A stretch of 64,000 bases of DNA, taken from Zygosaccharomyces rouxii (lineage: Eukaryota > Ascomycota > Saccharomycetes > Saccharomycetales > Saccharomycetaceae). Each line of letters begins with the position of its first letter. The first letter of the stretch is position 1. Of this stretch, positions 48,661-59,025 are shown one piece after another. Where the stretch lies: the NCBI RefSeq assembly GCF_000026365.1, contig NC_012990.1:62001-126000 (forward strand), written 5' to 3'. The notes under the pieces are model-generated. The model made no database searches and had not been told where the DNA came from. It saw only the letters and a list, made by a program, of their open reading frames with translations. Made by a program: the position numbers and the translations under genes.

Positions 48661-51600
48661 ATGCTGAGAGCTATTTCATCCGCCTCCGCACGTCAAACAG
48701 TGAGCAGGTTGGCCCAAAGGTCGAAAGCCGCCTCCGCTGTCAACAAGAGTCTTGTCGGTTTATCACAACACAACAGATTTTATGCTAGTGGTGCTGATCA
48801 ATTCATGGCAACCTCCAATGCTAATTATATCGAGGAGATGTATGAAGCATGGCAAAAAGACCCATCATCTGTTCATGTATCATGGAATGCGTATTTCAAA
48901 AACATGGGTAACCTAAATATACCCTCTTCTCAAGCATTTCAGGCGCCACCTACTTTAACAGGAGGCGCTCAAGGGGCTGAAAACATTCCAATTGATAGTA
49001 ATTTTGCCTCTGCTGCTAACATCGATCAAAACGTTTTACTGCATTTGAAAGTACAACTATTGTGTAGGGCTTACCAAGTAAGAGGTCATTTGAAAGCTCA
49101 CATCGATCCATTACAGATTTCTTACGGTGATGATAAGTCTAAGGGTGTCCCAAGAGAATTAACTTTGGAATTTTACGGCTTCTCTGAGCGTGACTTGGAC
49201 AGAGAAATTACTTTGGGTCCAGGTATCTTGCCACGTTTTGCAAGAGATGGTAAAACGAAGATGACTTTAAGAGAAATTATTAGCAGTATGGAAAAATTGT
49301 ACTGTACTTCTTATGGTGTTGAATACACTCACATTCCTTCGAAAAGTAAGTGTGAATGGTTAAGAGAGAGAATTGAGATTCCATCTCCATACCAATATAG
49401 CATTGATGAAAAAAGACAAATTCTAGATAGGTTGACATGGTCTACTTCCTTTGAAAGCTTTTTGTCAACTAAATTCCCAAACGAGAAGAGATTTGGTCTA
49501 GAAGGTTTAGAAGCTGTTGTTCCTGGTATTAAGACTTTGGTTGACCGTTGTGTGGATATGGGTGTGGAAGATGTCGTTTTGGGTATGGCTCACCGTGGTA
49601 GATTAAACGTTTTGTCAAACGTTGTTCGTAAACCAAATGAATCCATCTTCTCAGAATTCAAGGGTACTACTACCCAAGATGGCGTGGATGGCCCAGGTGA
49701 CGTTAAGTACCATTTGGGTATGAACTACAAGAGACCAACAACTTCTGGTAAATATGTTAACTTGTCTCTTGTGGCTAATCCATCCCATTTAGAATCTCAA
49801 GACCCAGTCGTGCTTGGTAGAACTAGATCCTTATTGGCGCTAAGAAACAATTTAGATGAGCAGACCAAGTCCATTGGTGTTCTATTGCACGGTGATGCTG
49901 CATTTGCTGGTCAAGGTGTTGTTTACGAAACTATGGGTTTCCAGAACTTACCTGAATATTCTACCGGTGGTACTATTCACGTCATTACCAATAACCAAAT
50001 CGGTTTCACTACAGATCCTAGACATGCTAGATCTACTCCTTATCCATCTGATTTGGCTAAGGCTTTCGATGCCCCCATCTTCCATGTGAATGCTAACGAC
50101 GTGGAGGCAGTTACTTTCATCTTTAACTTGGCCGCAGAATGGAGACAAACTTTCCACACCGATGCTGTTATTGACATTGTTGGTTGGAGAAAGCATGGTC
50201 ACAACGAAACTGACCAACCATCCTTTACCCAACCAATGATGTACCAAAAGATTGCTAAGCAAAAATCTGTCTTTGACGTTTACGCTGAAAAATTGATGGT
50301 GGAAGGTTCTTTCACAAAGGCCGACATCGAGAAGCACAGACAATGGGTCTGGAGTCTATTTGAAGAATCTTTCGAGAAGGCTAAGGGATACGTACCAAAC
50401 CCAAGAGAATGGTTAACCGCTCCATGGGAAAACTTGAAATCACCAAAGGAAATGGCTACTGAAATTTTGCCACATGAACCAACGAAGGTTGATTTGGATA
50501 CCTTGAAGAAAGTTGGTTTAGCTGTCTCTTCATGGCCCGAAGGTTTTGAAGTTCACAGAAACTTGAGAAGAATCTTGACCAACAGAGCGAAATCCATTGA
50601 ATCTGGTGAAGGTATCGATTGGTCTACCGCTGAAGCTATGGCCTTTGGTACTTTAGCTTTGGAAGGCTACAACGTTAGAGTCTCTGGTGAAGATGTGGAA
50701 AGAGGTACTTTCTCTCAGCGTCATTCTGTCTTGCACGACCAAAAGAGTGAGAGAGTCTTTGTCCCATTGAAGAACTTGTCTGAGAAGCAAGGTGATTTCA
50801 CCATCAGTAACTCTTCATTATCAGAATACGGTGTCATGGGTTTCGAATACGGTTACTCCTTGACCGATCCTGACAACTTGGTTATGTGGGAAGCTCAATT
50901 CGGTGATTTCGCCAATACCGCCCAGGTCATCATCGACCAATTCATCGCTGGTGGTGAACAGAAGTGGAAACAACGTTCCGGTATCGTTCTTTCTTTGCCA
51001 CATGGTTATGATGGTCAAGGTCCAGAGCACTCTTCTGGTAGATTGGAAAGATACCTACAGTTGGCCAATGAAGATTCAAGATTTTTCCCATCCGAAGAAG
51101 GTCTACAAAGACAACATCAGGACTGTAATTTCCAAGTTGTTTACCCAACTACTCCAGCCAACTTGTTCCACATCTTAAGAAGACAACAACACCGTCAATT
51201 CAGAAAACCATTAGCCCTATTCTTCTCTAAACAATTGTTAAGACACCCATTAGCAAGATCTAGAATGGAAGAATTTTCCGATGGTGAATTCCAATGGATC
51301 ATCGAAGATGTTGAATTGGGTAAATCTATTGCTCCAAAGGAAGAAATTAAGAGAATTGTCTTATTGACTGGTCAAGTTTATACCGCTCTATTCAAGAAAC
51401 GTGAATCCCTAGGCGACAAGAACACTGCATTCATAAAGATCGAACAACCACATCCATTCCCATTTGCTCAGTTGCGTGATGCCATTGACTCTTATCCTAA
51501 CTTAGAGGACATTGTATGGTGTCAAGAAGAGCCATTGAACATGGGTTCTTGGTCCTATGTATCTCAAAGATTCCCAACCGTTCTAAAGGAGACCCAAAAC

Positions 51601-51726
51601 TACAAGAACTCTCAAGTGAGATACTGTGGTAGAGACCCAAGTGGTACCGTTGCTGCAGGTAATAAGCCCGCTCATACTGCTGAAGAAGAAGATTTCCTAA
51701 ATGATGTATTTGGCCTGAAGAACTGA
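48661..51726 (+). CDS. KGD1: 2-oxoglutarate dehydrogenase E1
   Basis: Thiamine-diphosphate-dependent E1 subunit of the mitochondrial 2-oxoglutarate dehydrogenase complex (TCA cycle). 1021 residues (1014 in S. cerevisiae). An Arg/Ser/Ala-rich presequence covers about 1-40. SGADQFMATSNANYIEEMYEAW is split here as the E1o N-terminal signature SNANYIEEMYEAW. Active-site and cofactor segments include MAHRGRLNVL, GDAAFAGQGVVYE (about 410), NNQIGFTT (about 445) and GHNETDQPSFTQP. The C terminus includes the WCQEEPLNMGSW motif. Position before AYR1 matches YIL125W-YIL124W. Codon use is biased. Confidence 0.97.
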   Translation: MLRAISSASARQTVSRLAQRSKAASAVNKSLVGLSQHNRFYASGADQFMATSNANYIEEMYEAWQKDPSSVHVSWNAYFKNMGNLNIPSSQAFQAPPTLTGGAQGAENIPIDSNFASAANIDQNVLLHLKVQLLCRAYQVRGHLKAHIDPLQISYGDDKSKGVPRELTLEFYGFSERDLDREITLGPGILPRFARDGKTKMTLREIISSMEKLYCTSYGVEYTHIPSKSKCEWLRERIEIPSPYQYSIDEKRQILDRLTWSTSFESFLSTKFPNEKRFGLEGLEAVVPGIKTLVDRCVDMGVEDVVLGMAHRGRLNVLSNVVRKPNESIFSEFKGTTTQDGVDGPGDVKYHLGMNYKRPTTSGKYVNLSLVANPSHLESQDPVVLGRTRSLLALRNNLDEQTKSIGVLLHGDAAFAGQGVVYETMGFQNLPEYSTGGTIHVITNNQIGFTTDPRHARSTPYPSDLAKAFDAPIFHVNANDVEAVTFIFNLAAEWRQTFHTDAVIDIVGWRKHGHNETDQPSFTQPMMYQKIAKQKSVFDVYAEKLMVEGSFTKADIEKHRQWVWSLFEESFEKAKGYVPNPREWLTAPWENLKSPKEMATEILPHEPTKVDLDTLKKVGLAVSSWPEGFEVHRNLRRILTNRAKSIESGEGIDWSTAEAMAFGTLALEGYNVRVSGEDVERGTFSQRHSVLHDQKSERVFVPLKNLSEKQGDFTISNSSLSEYGVMGFEYGYSLTDPDNLVMWEAQFGDFANTAQVIIDQFIAGGEQKWKQRSGIVLSLPHGYDGQGPEHSSGRLERYLQLANEDSRFFPSEEGLQRQHQDCNFQVVYPTTPANLFHILRRQQHRQFRKPLALFFSKQLLRHPLARSRMEEFSDGEFQWIIEDVELGKSIAPKEEIKRIVLLTGQVYTALFKKRESLGDKNTAFIKIEQPHPFPFAQLRDAIDSYPNLEDIVWCQEEPLNMGSWSYVSQRFPTVLKETQNYKNSQVRYCGRDPSGTVAAGNKPAHTAEEEDFLNDVFGLKN

Positions 51727-52070
51727 GATGCTTTTTTACTCTTTTAAATGGCTTTTTATATATATATATATTATATCTCCAAATTTTTAACATGTGTATT
51801 TATTCAAGTTGATCCCATTTGATCATATAGTGATAAAAGTAATATATTATAACATATTGCATCTAAAGTGAGTTCGTCAATTACTCTGTTTTTACTGCGC
51901 GCTTAATTTGTTGTGGTTACCCTCCCTGTTAATTATCGCCCTGTTTCAAATAACTTACCCTTAGAAATACGGGGTAAAAATCTTATTATATATAACTGTC
52001 GTAAGAAAGTCAATTTCTTTACCCTTTTCAATCACGGTTACCCATCACATTAGGACAGGTACAATAAAAC
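51727..52070. other. Intergenic KGD1/AYR1
   Basis: About 345 bp with a TA-repeat at 51757-51773 after the KGD1 stop and the short AYR1 promoter. Nothing else was recognised. Confidence 0.5.
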
Positions 52071-52958
52071 ATGAGCAGTAGTGTAATTAAGACAGCGCTA
52101 GTTACTGGTGCATCCTCTGGTATTGGGTATGCAGTCGTTAAAGAATTGGCCGAAAATGGATTCACGGTTTATGCATGTGCAAGAAGATTAGATCTCTTGG
52201 AACAACTATCAAGAGGATACGAAGCTAATAAGGTTATCCCCTATGCACTAGATATTTCTAACTTTGAAGAAATTGTTCAATTGAAGGAGTATCTTTCAAA
52301 ACATCTACCACATCAAAGATTAGATGTTTTGTACAACAACGCAGGCCAGAGTTGTACTATGCCAGCTGTTGATGTAACGAACGAAAGACTTAATCAATTG
52401 TTTCAAGTCAATGTTATTGGTCATATGAATATTACATCTCAACTATGCCAATTCTTAATTAACGCCAAGGGAACAATCGTCTTTACCGGTTCGTTGAGCG
52501 GCGTCAGCGTCTTCCCATTTGGAGCCGCCTATGCTGCAACTAAGGCAGCAATCCACCAGTATGCGCGTGTTCTCCATGCAGAGATGAAAATGTTTGACGT
52601 TCGTGTAATCAATGCAATCACAGGTGGTGTAAGCACAGATATTGCAGATAAAAGCCCATTACCCAAGAGTTCTCCCTTTTACTTCCCCGAAGGATTAAAG
52701 GCGTTGGAAGAGAGAAAATTAATGTCGGCTAAAAACTTCCCCATGTCTGCAGAAACGTATGCTCAGAAACTGGTTAAAGATATACTAAGTCCAAGGGACC
52801 CCGTTGATGTCTACAGAGGAACTCTTGCAAGCGTAGTTTCCTGGTTGATGATGTTTGCTCCCTACTGGCTCGTAGAGTGGGTTACATTCAAGAAGTTCAA
52901 ACTGGACTCGGTTGAAAAAGCATTAGGGCAAAAGCGTGAGACTGAGAAGCAAGAATGA
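52071..52958 (+). CDS. AYR1: NADPH-dependent 1-acyl-dihydroxyacetone-phosphate reductase
   Basis: Short-chain dehydrogenase/reductase that reduces 1-acyl-DHAP to lysophosphatidate on ER and lipid droplets. 295 residues (297 in S. cerevisiae). The cofactor motif TGASSGIG is at 12-19, NNAG at 89-92, and the catalytic triad is Ser141, Tyr154 and Lys158 (AAYAATK). GASSG in the cofactor loop also fits the GXSXG pattern invoked for the reported lipase activity of S. cerevisiae Ayr1. A C-terminal hydrophobic segment at about 247-270 fits membrane or droplet association. Confidence 0.95.
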   Translation: MSSSVIKTALVTGASSGIGYAVVKELAENGFTVYACARRLDLLEQLSRGYEANKVIPYALDISNFEEIVQLKEYLSKHLPHQRLDVLYNNAGQSCTMPAVDVTNERLNQLFQVNVIGHMNITSQLCQFLINAKGTIVFTGSLSGVSVFPFGAAYAATKAAIHQYARVLHAEMKMFDVRVINAITGGVSTDIADKSPLPKSSPFYFPEGLKALEERKLMSAKNFPMSAETYAQKLVKDILSPRDPVDVYRGTLASVVSWLMMFAPYWLVEWVTFKKFKLDSVEKALGQKRETEKQE

Positions 52959-53775
52959 AAGGATTGATGGATCGCAGGATTGATTGATATACTTTTTAGT
53001 TGGTCCCCCCTTCCCCCCGACACATTCACGCTGTTTCACTGTGATACACTCTTGTTTCACTTTGATACACTCCTGTTTCATATTCATTCTCCCTTTGTTT
53101 GATTCTCTCTTTTCTCTTTCCTCTTTTCTCATGTTACCTTTTCTTTTTTTTCTTTCTATTTTTTCCCACTCCCCTGTTGAAATCCGACATACGTATTTTT
53201 CCGATTTTCTATTTCTTTCTGCTGCCCCGATTAGGGTTGAGAAGAAACTGTTACGGTAGCGAAGAGGTATCCCATTTATGGACTACGGTTACTTCTTACT
53301 GTTACAGGTCGCGAGTTACTGCTTACACGTGCGTCGTGTCAGCAGATTTACTGCGCTGAGTTATGTGTGTTTGAGTTCACCAGTAAACAACGCCAGTCGA
53401 TAGAATCGTTCAAGGCACCTCCGAAGTCATTCATTAATGGTGTGCTACCCAGATTAGGATTCTTTTTCGCGGGCTTCATATAAAAGGAGAGACCGATTGG
53501 CATCGTTTTCAGACAAGATTCAGAGTAGAAAGGAAGATTTTCTTTTCCAATTTCTGTTTTTCTTGTTGTTACTTCTATTTTCTTGCTGGTTTCTTTCCTT
53601 TCTGTTTTACTTTTCATTATCATCTAAAATACTAAAGATCGAAAAAAAACCAGGATCATAACATAGTTTACAGAGACCTTCTACTAGGAAATATATCCCT
53701 TCCCTTCCTTTAATTTTACCATTCCAACTATTTACATTCCTTTAAGCTATTAGCGGCCCAACTACTATCGTTCCT
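52959..53775. other. Intergenic AYR1 to SUN-gene leader
   Basis: About 820 bp holding the AYR1 3' end and the promoter of the SUN-family gene, if the intron below is real. It includes a 21-bp direct repeat and long T/C-rich tracts near 53100-53160 and 53530-53620. Minus-strand and plus-strand short frames follow these tracts and look like low-complexity artefacts. Confidence 0.45.
53032..53081. repeat. 21-bp tandem direct repeat
   Basis: Two adjacent 21-bp copies (53032-53052 and 53053-53073), differing at two positions and built on TGTTTCACT-GATACACTC, plus the first seven bases of a third. It lies in the AYR1 3' region. Confidence 0.75.
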
Positions 53776-54410
53776 GTATGTATACAAGTAAAGACAATTG
53801 CTGCGCTGTGTCTTTGTAAATTTTCACAGTGTGGTATATTGTTTGCTTGGATGAAAGACGTGGTGATGTGAGAGCAAGCGTGGTGTTACTGGGTTAATTG
53901 AAACGATGACAATGTACTGGGTTCTTTTGGTGTTTTTTGTTTACATTTTTCATTGTATGCTGGTTTTTTCGCTGATGATTTGCGCAATGACGAATAGGAA
54001 GAAGTCTTCCTTTGTGAATCGTGCGCAATCATTCCGTTTCGTCACGACGACGCGACGACGCGACGACGCGACGTCTCGACGTCTCGAAATGGTCGCGTAT
54101 ATTATCAGACAATCAATCAGGGACTGCAGCGAAAAATGTAAATTAAAAAAAGAACCAGCAATTAAAGTATATGAGAGTTGGATCAATTAGAAGAATGGAA
54201 TGAGATCTTCCCTTAAGATCTGCTTCCTTCATCGAATCGATCCACCCTCTAAATCTTGCTGATCCAGAACGCAAGTCAACCGATAGATCATCAATTGTTC
54301 AATCAATTAATCAACCGTCGCTGGCCGAGGGATACTCGCATAGACACTCTTTCGTTCATTTTTATCATTGATTTGCATTCGCAAATTTACTAACACTCGT
54401 TGTATTGCAG
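53776..54410 (+). other. Probable 5'-UTR intron of the SUN-family gene
   Basis: A perfect branch site TACTAAC (54388-54394) is followed 16 nt later by the 3' site TTGCAG ending at 54410, 64 nt before the SUN-family ATG. The only full GTATGT upstream in the spacer is at 53776-53781, giving an intron of about 635 nt wholly within the 5' leader. Weaker 5' sites (GTATGC near 53955, GTATAT near 54097) would give shorter introns. RNA evidence would decide. Confidence 0.6.
54045..54084 (+). repeat. Octamer tandem repeat with ACGCG cores
   Basis: Five adjacent 8-bp units: CGACGACG three times (54045-54068), then CGACGTCT twice (54069-54084). The junctions create three ACGCG cores (54050, 54058, 54066), the MBF recognition core, at exact 8-bp spacing. 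A fourth in reverse orientation (CGCGT) lies at 54094-54098. Very G+C-rich against an A+T-rich background. Confidence 0.8.
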
Positions 54411-54474
54411 TTAATCGTATTAGTTTTTCACTGTTTTTTTTTTCAATCCCGCTAATAATCAATCCCAAGCTAAA

Positions 54475-56121
54475 ATGAAGTTATCCGCTAACATTTTGAC
54501 CGCGGCATTGCTTGGCTCCCAAGTCTTTGTCAATGCTATGCCTCATATGCCAATCAAAAGAGATGAAGAGGATTGCTCTGAAACAGTACCAGCCCATGCT
54601 GATTCTCATCAACACAAAAGAGCCGTTGCAGTTAACTATGTTTACCAAACTGTTACAGTTGACGGTAATGGTAATTCATACACACCAACTGCATCTGCTT
54701 CAGGTTCAGCAGCTAGCTCTTCAGCTCCATCCAGTTCAGATGCAGTGGCTATGGTTACTCAATACGTGACTCCAGGTGTTTCTGCCTCTTCTCCATCTGG
54801 TGGATATGGAGGTGGCTTGAGTGGATTTGCTACTTCAGTCATCCACAATGCCCAGCCAAGTCAATCTTCCTCTCCAAGTTCTTCTGGCAGTGGCTCCTCA
54901 TCTTCGTCATCTTCATCCCCAAGTGGATCTGGTGACAACTGGACTGAAACCAATTCTGAAGCCTCATCATCTGGTGATGCTAGTTCCAACTCCAACGCCT
55001 CTGCATCTGCTGGTAATGGTGATTCTACTGCCTCATCATCTGCTGATAGTACTGCAGAATCTGGTACCAATTCTTCTGCTCAGGCTTCAGCTGAAGCTCA
55101 AGCTCATTCTAACAATGGCAACTCCCACTCAGATTCTGATTCATCATCCTCATCATCTTCATCATCCAATAACAATGGTGGTTCCTCTTCTTCTTCCTCT
55201 TCCTCCTCTTCCTCCTCTGGTTCCTCTTCAAGTTCATCAGGTTCTTCTGGTTCCGGCGGTAGTTCTAGTTCTAGTTCAAGTTCCAGTTCATCTGGTGGTA
55301 TCTTTGGTGACCTTTCTGCCTATGAAGGTCCAAATGAAAAATTCCAAGATGGAACTATCCCATGTAGCCAATTCCCATCCGGTCAAGGTGTTATTCCTAT
55401 TGATTGGATTAATGAGGGCGGCTGGTCCGGCGTTGAAAACTCAGACACTTCTACTGGTGGTAGTTGCAAAGAGGGTTCTTACTGTTCCTATGCTTGTCAA
55501 GCTGGTATGTCAAAGACTCAATGGCCTTCAACTCAACCAAGTGATGGTAGATCAATTGGTGGATTGTACTGTAAGAACGGTTACTTGCACAGAACTAACA
55601 CCGATGCTGATTACTTGTGTGAATGGGGTCAAGATGTCGCAAGCATCGTTTCTAAGTTGGATCAAGATGTTGCCATTTGTAGAACCGACTACCCAGGTAC
55701 TGAAAACATGGTTATTCCAACTTATGTTAAATCCGGTAACTCCCAACCACTAACAGTTGTTAATCAAGATACCTATTACCAATGGGAAGGTAAGCCAACT
55801 TCTGGCCAATTCTACGTTAACAATGCAGGTGTTTCTCTAGAAGATGGTTGTGTTTGGTCAACTCCTGGTTCCGGTAAAGGTAACTGGGCACCATTGAACT
55901 TTGGTGCTGGTTATACAAATGGTATTACTTACTTATCTTTGATTCCAAATCCAAACAACAACGTTCCATTGAACTACAACGTCAAGATTGTCGCTGCAGA
56001 TGATTCGTCTATTGTTACCGGTGATTGTAAATACGAAAACGGCGAATACAACGGTAGTGGTTCTGACGGTTGTACCGTTGCAGTCACATCTGGTAAGGCT
56101 CAATTTGTCTTGTACAATTAA
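54475..56121 (+). CDS. SIM1: SUN-family secreted cell-wall protein (SIM1/SUN4-type)
   Basis: Secreted wall protein of the SUN family (Sim1, Uth1, Nca3, Sun4), involved in septation and wall remodelling, with glucan-related activity proposed. 548 residues. Signal peptide about 1-21 ending VNA. A probable Kex2 site is HKR at about 47-49. A very long Ser-rich low-complexity linker (about 75-285) is probably O-mannosylated. The C-terminal SUN domain contains the diagnostic Cys-X5-Cys-X3-Cys-X24-Cys pattern: [11 protein letters not shown], then the fourth Cys in GGLYC. Position between AYR1 and POG1 matches YIL123W; SUN4 (YNL066W) is the other descendant. Confidence 0.93.
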   Translation: MKLSANILTAALLGSQVFVNAMPHMPIKRDEEDCSETVPAHADSHQHKRAVAVNYVYQTVTVDGNGNSYTPTASASGSAASSSAPSSSDAVAMVTQYVTPGVSASSPSGGYGGGLSGFATSVIHNAQPSQSSSPSSSGSGSSSSSSSSPSGSGDNWTETNSEASSSGDASSNSNASASAGNGDSTASSSADSTAESGTNSSAQASAEAQAHSNNGNSHSDSDSSSSSSSSSNNNGGSSSSSSSSSSSSGSSSSSSGSSGSGGSSSSSSSSSSSGGIFGDLSAYEGPNEKFQDGTIPCSQFPSGQGVIPIDWINEGGWSGVENSDTSTGGSCKEGSYCSYACQAGMSKTQWPSTQPSDGRSIGGLYCKNGYLHRTNTDADYLCEWGQDVASIVSKLDQDVAICRTDYPGTENMVIPTYVKSGNSQPLTVVNQDTYYQWEGKPTSGQFYVNNAGVSLEDGCVWSTPGSGKGNWAPLNFGAGYTNGITYLSLIPNPNNNVPLNYNVKIVAADDSSIVTGDCKYENGEYNGSGSDGCTVAVTSGKAQFVLYN

Positions 56122-57539
56122 TCATTGGAACAACCAACTTAGGTAGGTGGTTTTTTGTCTTTTTTTGCATTTCACTGCAGTTTTAAGGGGAACAAGAACA
56201 GACGCACCGGAGAAGAGAAGAACACAAGTGTCTTCTTATTTTACTTTTTCATTTTACTTTGTTTTCTATTGGTTTGATTTTTTTTTTTTACTAGTTGCTT
56301 TCCTCGTTTACCATCTATAACTAGTCTCCGTATTTTAACTTTAAAAAAAAACTAATTTGCGCTCCCGTAACTTACTAAAGAGAGATCTCACCGCTATTAC
56401 AACTGCGGCACGATCCCTTCTTGCTAAGTATGTAGATCAGCTAAAAGTCATGCATTCCAATTTAGGACAACTCTATTCACTTAAAGGACTATGCTTCATT
56501 CAACGCACCCATCAAGAAGCAATATTGACTGATCCAGAACCCATAACGAATCCTAATCGGGTAATCCAATATCGGCGAATGTCTAGGAGAAATCCCACTT
56601 TTTGCCAATTTTCTATATAGGTTATGATTTACCGTGGGGGGAATTTATTTTCTACAATAAGCTCTATTCTAGGGGAAATTGCCGATTCTCTTTACTCTTT
56701 CAAGATGTTGTAGTTAGTTGTTGTATCAGTCTTGCTATTCCTCTAGCAAAAGAATGATACTTTGATTCACAAGTGTTTGCAGGTTGCTTAAGCGTCTTTT
56801 TATTTTTCTTCATTCCTTTTGTTCTTTTTTTTAACTCTCGCCGATTATTATTCTTAATAAGAACAGCCTCACAGTAACAACAGGAACAAGAATGAGATCA
56901 AGGTAGTCTGTACTTCCTCACTTGTGCTTAACACCAGAGTTTAAAAACCTCATGGCTTATAAACGATTTTTCGCCTGAAATTTCTATCGCGTATTCGTGT
57001 GTGTGGAGAGGGTCCCTTTTCTCGTTATTACTTGTGTTCCTTCTGATCTTTTTTTTAATTTTTTTTGTCTTTCCGTTCTACTTTCATCTCTTACCTACTT
57101 GGTTACTTACTTACTTACTTTATTTCCTTTTCTTTTTCTCTGAATTTTTTTGTTCTTCTTTCCGTTCAGTGTATTAATACTACTACTATATTATACTACT
57201 ATACCCGGTACTAGTCTGCTCTATTACTAAGTACTGCAATACTTTGTTTTCTCTGGTCAATTTCATTACTCTGTTAAGATTGAACAACGATTTGATCTTT
57301 GATCAAAATCAAAGAGAAAAAAAATAGGAAAAAAATTGAAAAAAAATTGAGATTGCAATCGAAATAGAGATCGAATCAAGCCCAACCGCTCGTTCTTTTG
57401 GATTGTCAATCTGGTGTAGACATCATCAAAAAAAACAACGCCAACTATAACAATACCAATACTTTGAAGATACCATTCTTTATTCTCCTCCCCCCATCTC
57501 ATCGCATTTATATTATAGAGCGAATCGCATAAACTTTTA
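56122..57539. other. Intergenic SUN gene/POG1
   Basis: About 1.4 kb, mostly the POG1 promoter. Many T-tracts and TTAC/TACT runs (57095-57215). A single CGCGT core lies at 56988-56992. A plus-strand frame at 56357-56620 has no recognisable product. A long promoter fits a regulated cell-cycle gene, but nothing specific was identified. Confidence 0.4.
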
Positions 57540-58700
57540 ATGCAGGAGGGAAGTAAAAGGGAGGAAGATATTATTAAAAAGATTAATTCTTCAACTTTTC
57601 AACAATCGAGGGGTGATGCCAGCAGTAATCCAGTAAAAACTAGAATTAGAAGGCAAATTCTAAAAGATTTGGGTTTTCTACAAGAAGGGGAACAAGAAGT
57701 GGAAGATGAATTAATAGCTAACGACAAATGCTTGGATCTTTACTTGCAAATACGACTGGAAAGAGAACGTAAGCAAATCGAGTCGTTACGTGAATCTAAC
57801 CTCGATAGGCTAAATACTATTATAGACAAGTGCTTACAATCCGATAAATTTACAAAAGATTCATTGTGGAAAATTTTAGACCTAATTTATAAACCACTGC
57901 CGTCTGGTAGTAGTGCTAGTTCTTCACAGCAGCAGCAAGAGCAGCAGCAAGAGCAGCGACCGGCTCAACCGACCGTCGCTCTATCACCGGACGCAAGGAA
58001 AAGAAAACTGGCATCCCCAGTGGTAAGCCCAAAGGGCCATAAAAGATTCGCATCTGATGTTCCCTCGTTGGGCACTGTGGCGGCGACCCAACCACCTTAC
58101 TACGGCGCACCGATTCAAAGTGGTCCAACACCTTGGGTTGGTCAGCAGTATAACCAACAAGCACCACCACAACACCAACAACAATATGAATTTAAAAATA
58201 CAATCCCAGCTGGTCTGGGTGGACCTGCAAGACATCCTCATCAAGAGACCATTCAAACTACACCGATTAGTGAAAACCAACCACCAACGGCTGCAATGGC
58301 GCAACAACAGCAATATTTTGCAGGTCACTACTCACCTGCTCAGTTTGTCGCAAATGGAGCCCGAGGTGGTTATTTCTTACCCGCTGCTACAGCTACAGCA
58401 GCTGCTCAGAGTGGTAGACCTCATCCTGTAGTAATGATGCAGTCAGATTCACCAACACAGCGAGCACCATCTGGTTATTTACAACCTCCGCAACATATTC
58501 CGTCATCTTATGGTAGTACCATAAAGCAAGAATATCCGATGACAACAAGACGACTTCAAGGTCATAGACGTTCACAGAGTGCAAATGTACCGACTTTTGG
58601 TATAGGCTCAACGAAGTCGCCATCGAGGGAATTACATGCAACTCCCCAGAAACCTGTTAATTTTTTAATTCATACGCCAAAGCATCCACCTCCGGGGTAG
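57540..58700 (+). CDS. POG1: Pog1-like regulator
   Basis: 386 residues (351 in S. cerevisiae Pog1, a nuclear chromatin-associated protein that promotes recovery from pheromone arrest and G1 cyclin expression). The conserved part is the N-terminal 120 residues: RIRRQILKDLGFLQEGEQEV, then a helical LYLQIRLERERKQIESLRES segment likely to be coiled coil, and SLWKILDLIYKPLPSGS. The remainder is Gln/Pro/Ser/Ala-rich and disordered, with short Gln runs and a basic TTRRLQGHRRSQSANVP patch. Identification relies on the N-terminal helix and on position between SIM1 and the QDR transporter (YIL122W). Confidence 0.82.
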   Translation: MQEGSKREEDIIKKINSSTFQQSRGDASSNPVKTRIRRQILKDLGFLQEGEQEVEDELIANDKCLDLYLQIRLERERKQIESLRESNLDRLNTIIDKCLQSDKFTKDSLWKILDLIYKPLPSGSSASSSQQQQEQQQEQRPAQPTVALSPDARKRKLASPVVSPKGHKRFASDVPSLGTVAATQPPYYGAPIQSGPTPWVGQQYNQQAPPQHQQQYEFKNTIPAGLGGPARHPHQETIQTTPISENQPPTAAMAQQQQYFAGHYSPAQFVANGARGGYFLPAATATAAAQSGRPHPVVMMQSDSPTQRAPSGYLQPPQHIPSSYGSTIKQEYPMTTRRLQGHRRSQSANVPTFGIGSTKSPSRELHATPQKPVNFLIHTPKHPPPG

Positions 58701-59025
58701 GGATCTTGGAAATGCATAGACTTTATGATTATGAGTGAAAAGAGAGAGGTTCTTATATTGCCAGACAAACAAAGAAAATAAAACGTCAAGAAAAGGAGAA
58801 AATGCCATTATAAAGATACGAATATGAATAAAATATATTAAAGTTTATACCCTTTTTAGTTCAATTACTGTAGTAAAGATTTTAAAATATTCTTTGACTC
58901 CGAGCTCATCACTTTTCCGTTTTCAATGCGAGCATTGTGTTGCAATCGATATTTTATTGGAGCTCTCGGAGTAGCAGCATCAATTCGTTAACAAGGCAGT
59001 AAGAAATATACAAGCTATACGAGCT
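58701..59025. other. Intergenic POG1/AQR1
   Basis: About 325 bp: POG1 3' end and AQR1 promoter. GAGCTC and GGAGCTCTCGGAG words occur near 58904 and 58959. No motif was recognised with confidence. Confidence 0.4.

Noticed and set aside
53906..54190. 94-codon frame upstream of the SUN gene
   Set aside because: It spans the octamer repeat, encodes a low-information basic product and lies inside the proposed leader intron.
54821..55753. 310-codon Leu/Pro-rich frame within the SUN gene
   Set aside because: It is a shifted reading of the Ser-rich repeat codons, with no independent signal.
56357..56620. 87-codon frame between the SUN gene and POG1
   Set aside because: Its product is not recognisable, and the frame lies in a long promoter region without supporting signals.
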